From: Desulfobulbaceae bacterium UBA2262
Lineage (GTDB): Bacteria; Desulfobacterota; Desulfobulbia; Desulfobulbales; Desulfurivibrionaceae
Assembly (NCBI GenBank): GCA_002347185.1
Contig: DDXK01000138.1
Coordinates: 1 to 5,991 of the forward strand
DNA: 5,991 nt
Direction of reading: 5' to 3'
Numbering within the stretch: the first letter of the stretch is position 1; every line of letters begins with the position of its first letter. The translations under genes and the position numbers were made by a program. Shown one piece after another: positions 5,858 through 5,991 of the stretch. The notes beneath the pieces are model-generated. The model was given only the letters and a program-made list of their open reading frames with translations, ran no database searches and had not been told where the DNA came from.

Positions 5858-5991
5858 ATGAAAAAAGCGGCAAGTGATACAGGAAAAATTGCCAGGGCGG
5901 CGGGCACGGTCAGTCTGGCCGTGATGTGCAGCCGCGTTCTGGGGCTGCTCCGGGAGCAGGCCTTTGCCCTTCTTTTTGGGGCCGGCTATGC
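5858..5991 (+). CDS. murJ: MurJ/MviN-family lipid II flippase, N-terminal part (runs off the right edge)
   Basis: Forty-four complete codons are visible before the window ends. The protein starts MKKAASDTGKIARAAGTVSL and continues AVMCSRVLGLLREQAFALLF-GAGY. The pattern K-I-A-R-A-A-G, then S-R-V-L-G-L-L-R-(E/D), then F-G-A-G is the characteristic first transmembrane helix and loop of MurJ proteins. These are inner-membrane flippases of the MOP superfamily, moving lipid-linked peptidoglycan precursor to the outer face of the membrane; full-length members have about 14 helices. ATG 5858 is the only plausible start, because an in-frame TAA lies directly before it (5855-5857). No Shine-Dalgarno sequence is visible. 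A 12-codon frame starting at ATG 5842 (stop at 5875-5877) overlaps this start. Confidence 0.87.
   Translation, partial: MKKAASDTGKIARAAGTVSLAVMCSRVLGLLREQAFALLFGAGY

Overview
The window looks like a bacterial chromosome of moderately high GC content. The style of purM, mogA, murJ and the zinc-ribbon protein resembles Desulfuromonas/Geobacter-type anaerobes (the former delta-proteobacteria). That assignment is inference from protein flavour and gene content, with no database search behind it.

Positions 1-2420 read as a decaying accessory block. The 5' part of an IS630-type transposase gene runs off the left edge on the minus strand. Next to it is a coding fossil (446-747, minus) whose frame breaks at a six-base homopolymer. 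Then comes a large AAA+ ATPase of the AAA_14/DUF4143 type (957-2419, plus), with a recognisable promoter and Shine-Dalgarno sequence, but split by a one-base frameshift near 1265. Both breaks fit the loss of a single T.

Positions 2420-3430 hold a bidirectional terminator, a tRNA-His gene on the minus strand with its own promoter and leader hairpin, and upstream of it (also minus) a gene for a 217-residue protein with two zinc-ribbon cysteine clusters and no known function.

Positions 3428-4024 form a 597-bp spacer between the zinc-ribbon gene and purM, and they carry more structure than expected. In order they hold an 8-bp direct repeat, a good sigma70-like promoter, a 33-codon ORF with a strong Shine-Dalgarno sequence, a perfect 17-bp dyad touching a second promoter, and a hairpin followed by eight T. 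One arm of that hairpin can instead pair with an upstream segment. Together they resemble an attenuation leader for purM. This is the most interesting part of the window, although every regulatory claim there is inference from sequence.

Positions 4025-5991 are housekeeping. purM (purine synthesis) ends in a strong intrinsic terminator. A MogA/MoaB-family molybdenum cofactor gene follows on the minus strand. A divergent spacer then leads into the first 44 codons of a murJ-type lipid II flippase that runs off the right edge. No CRISPR array, phage module or clear multi-gene defence operon is visible.
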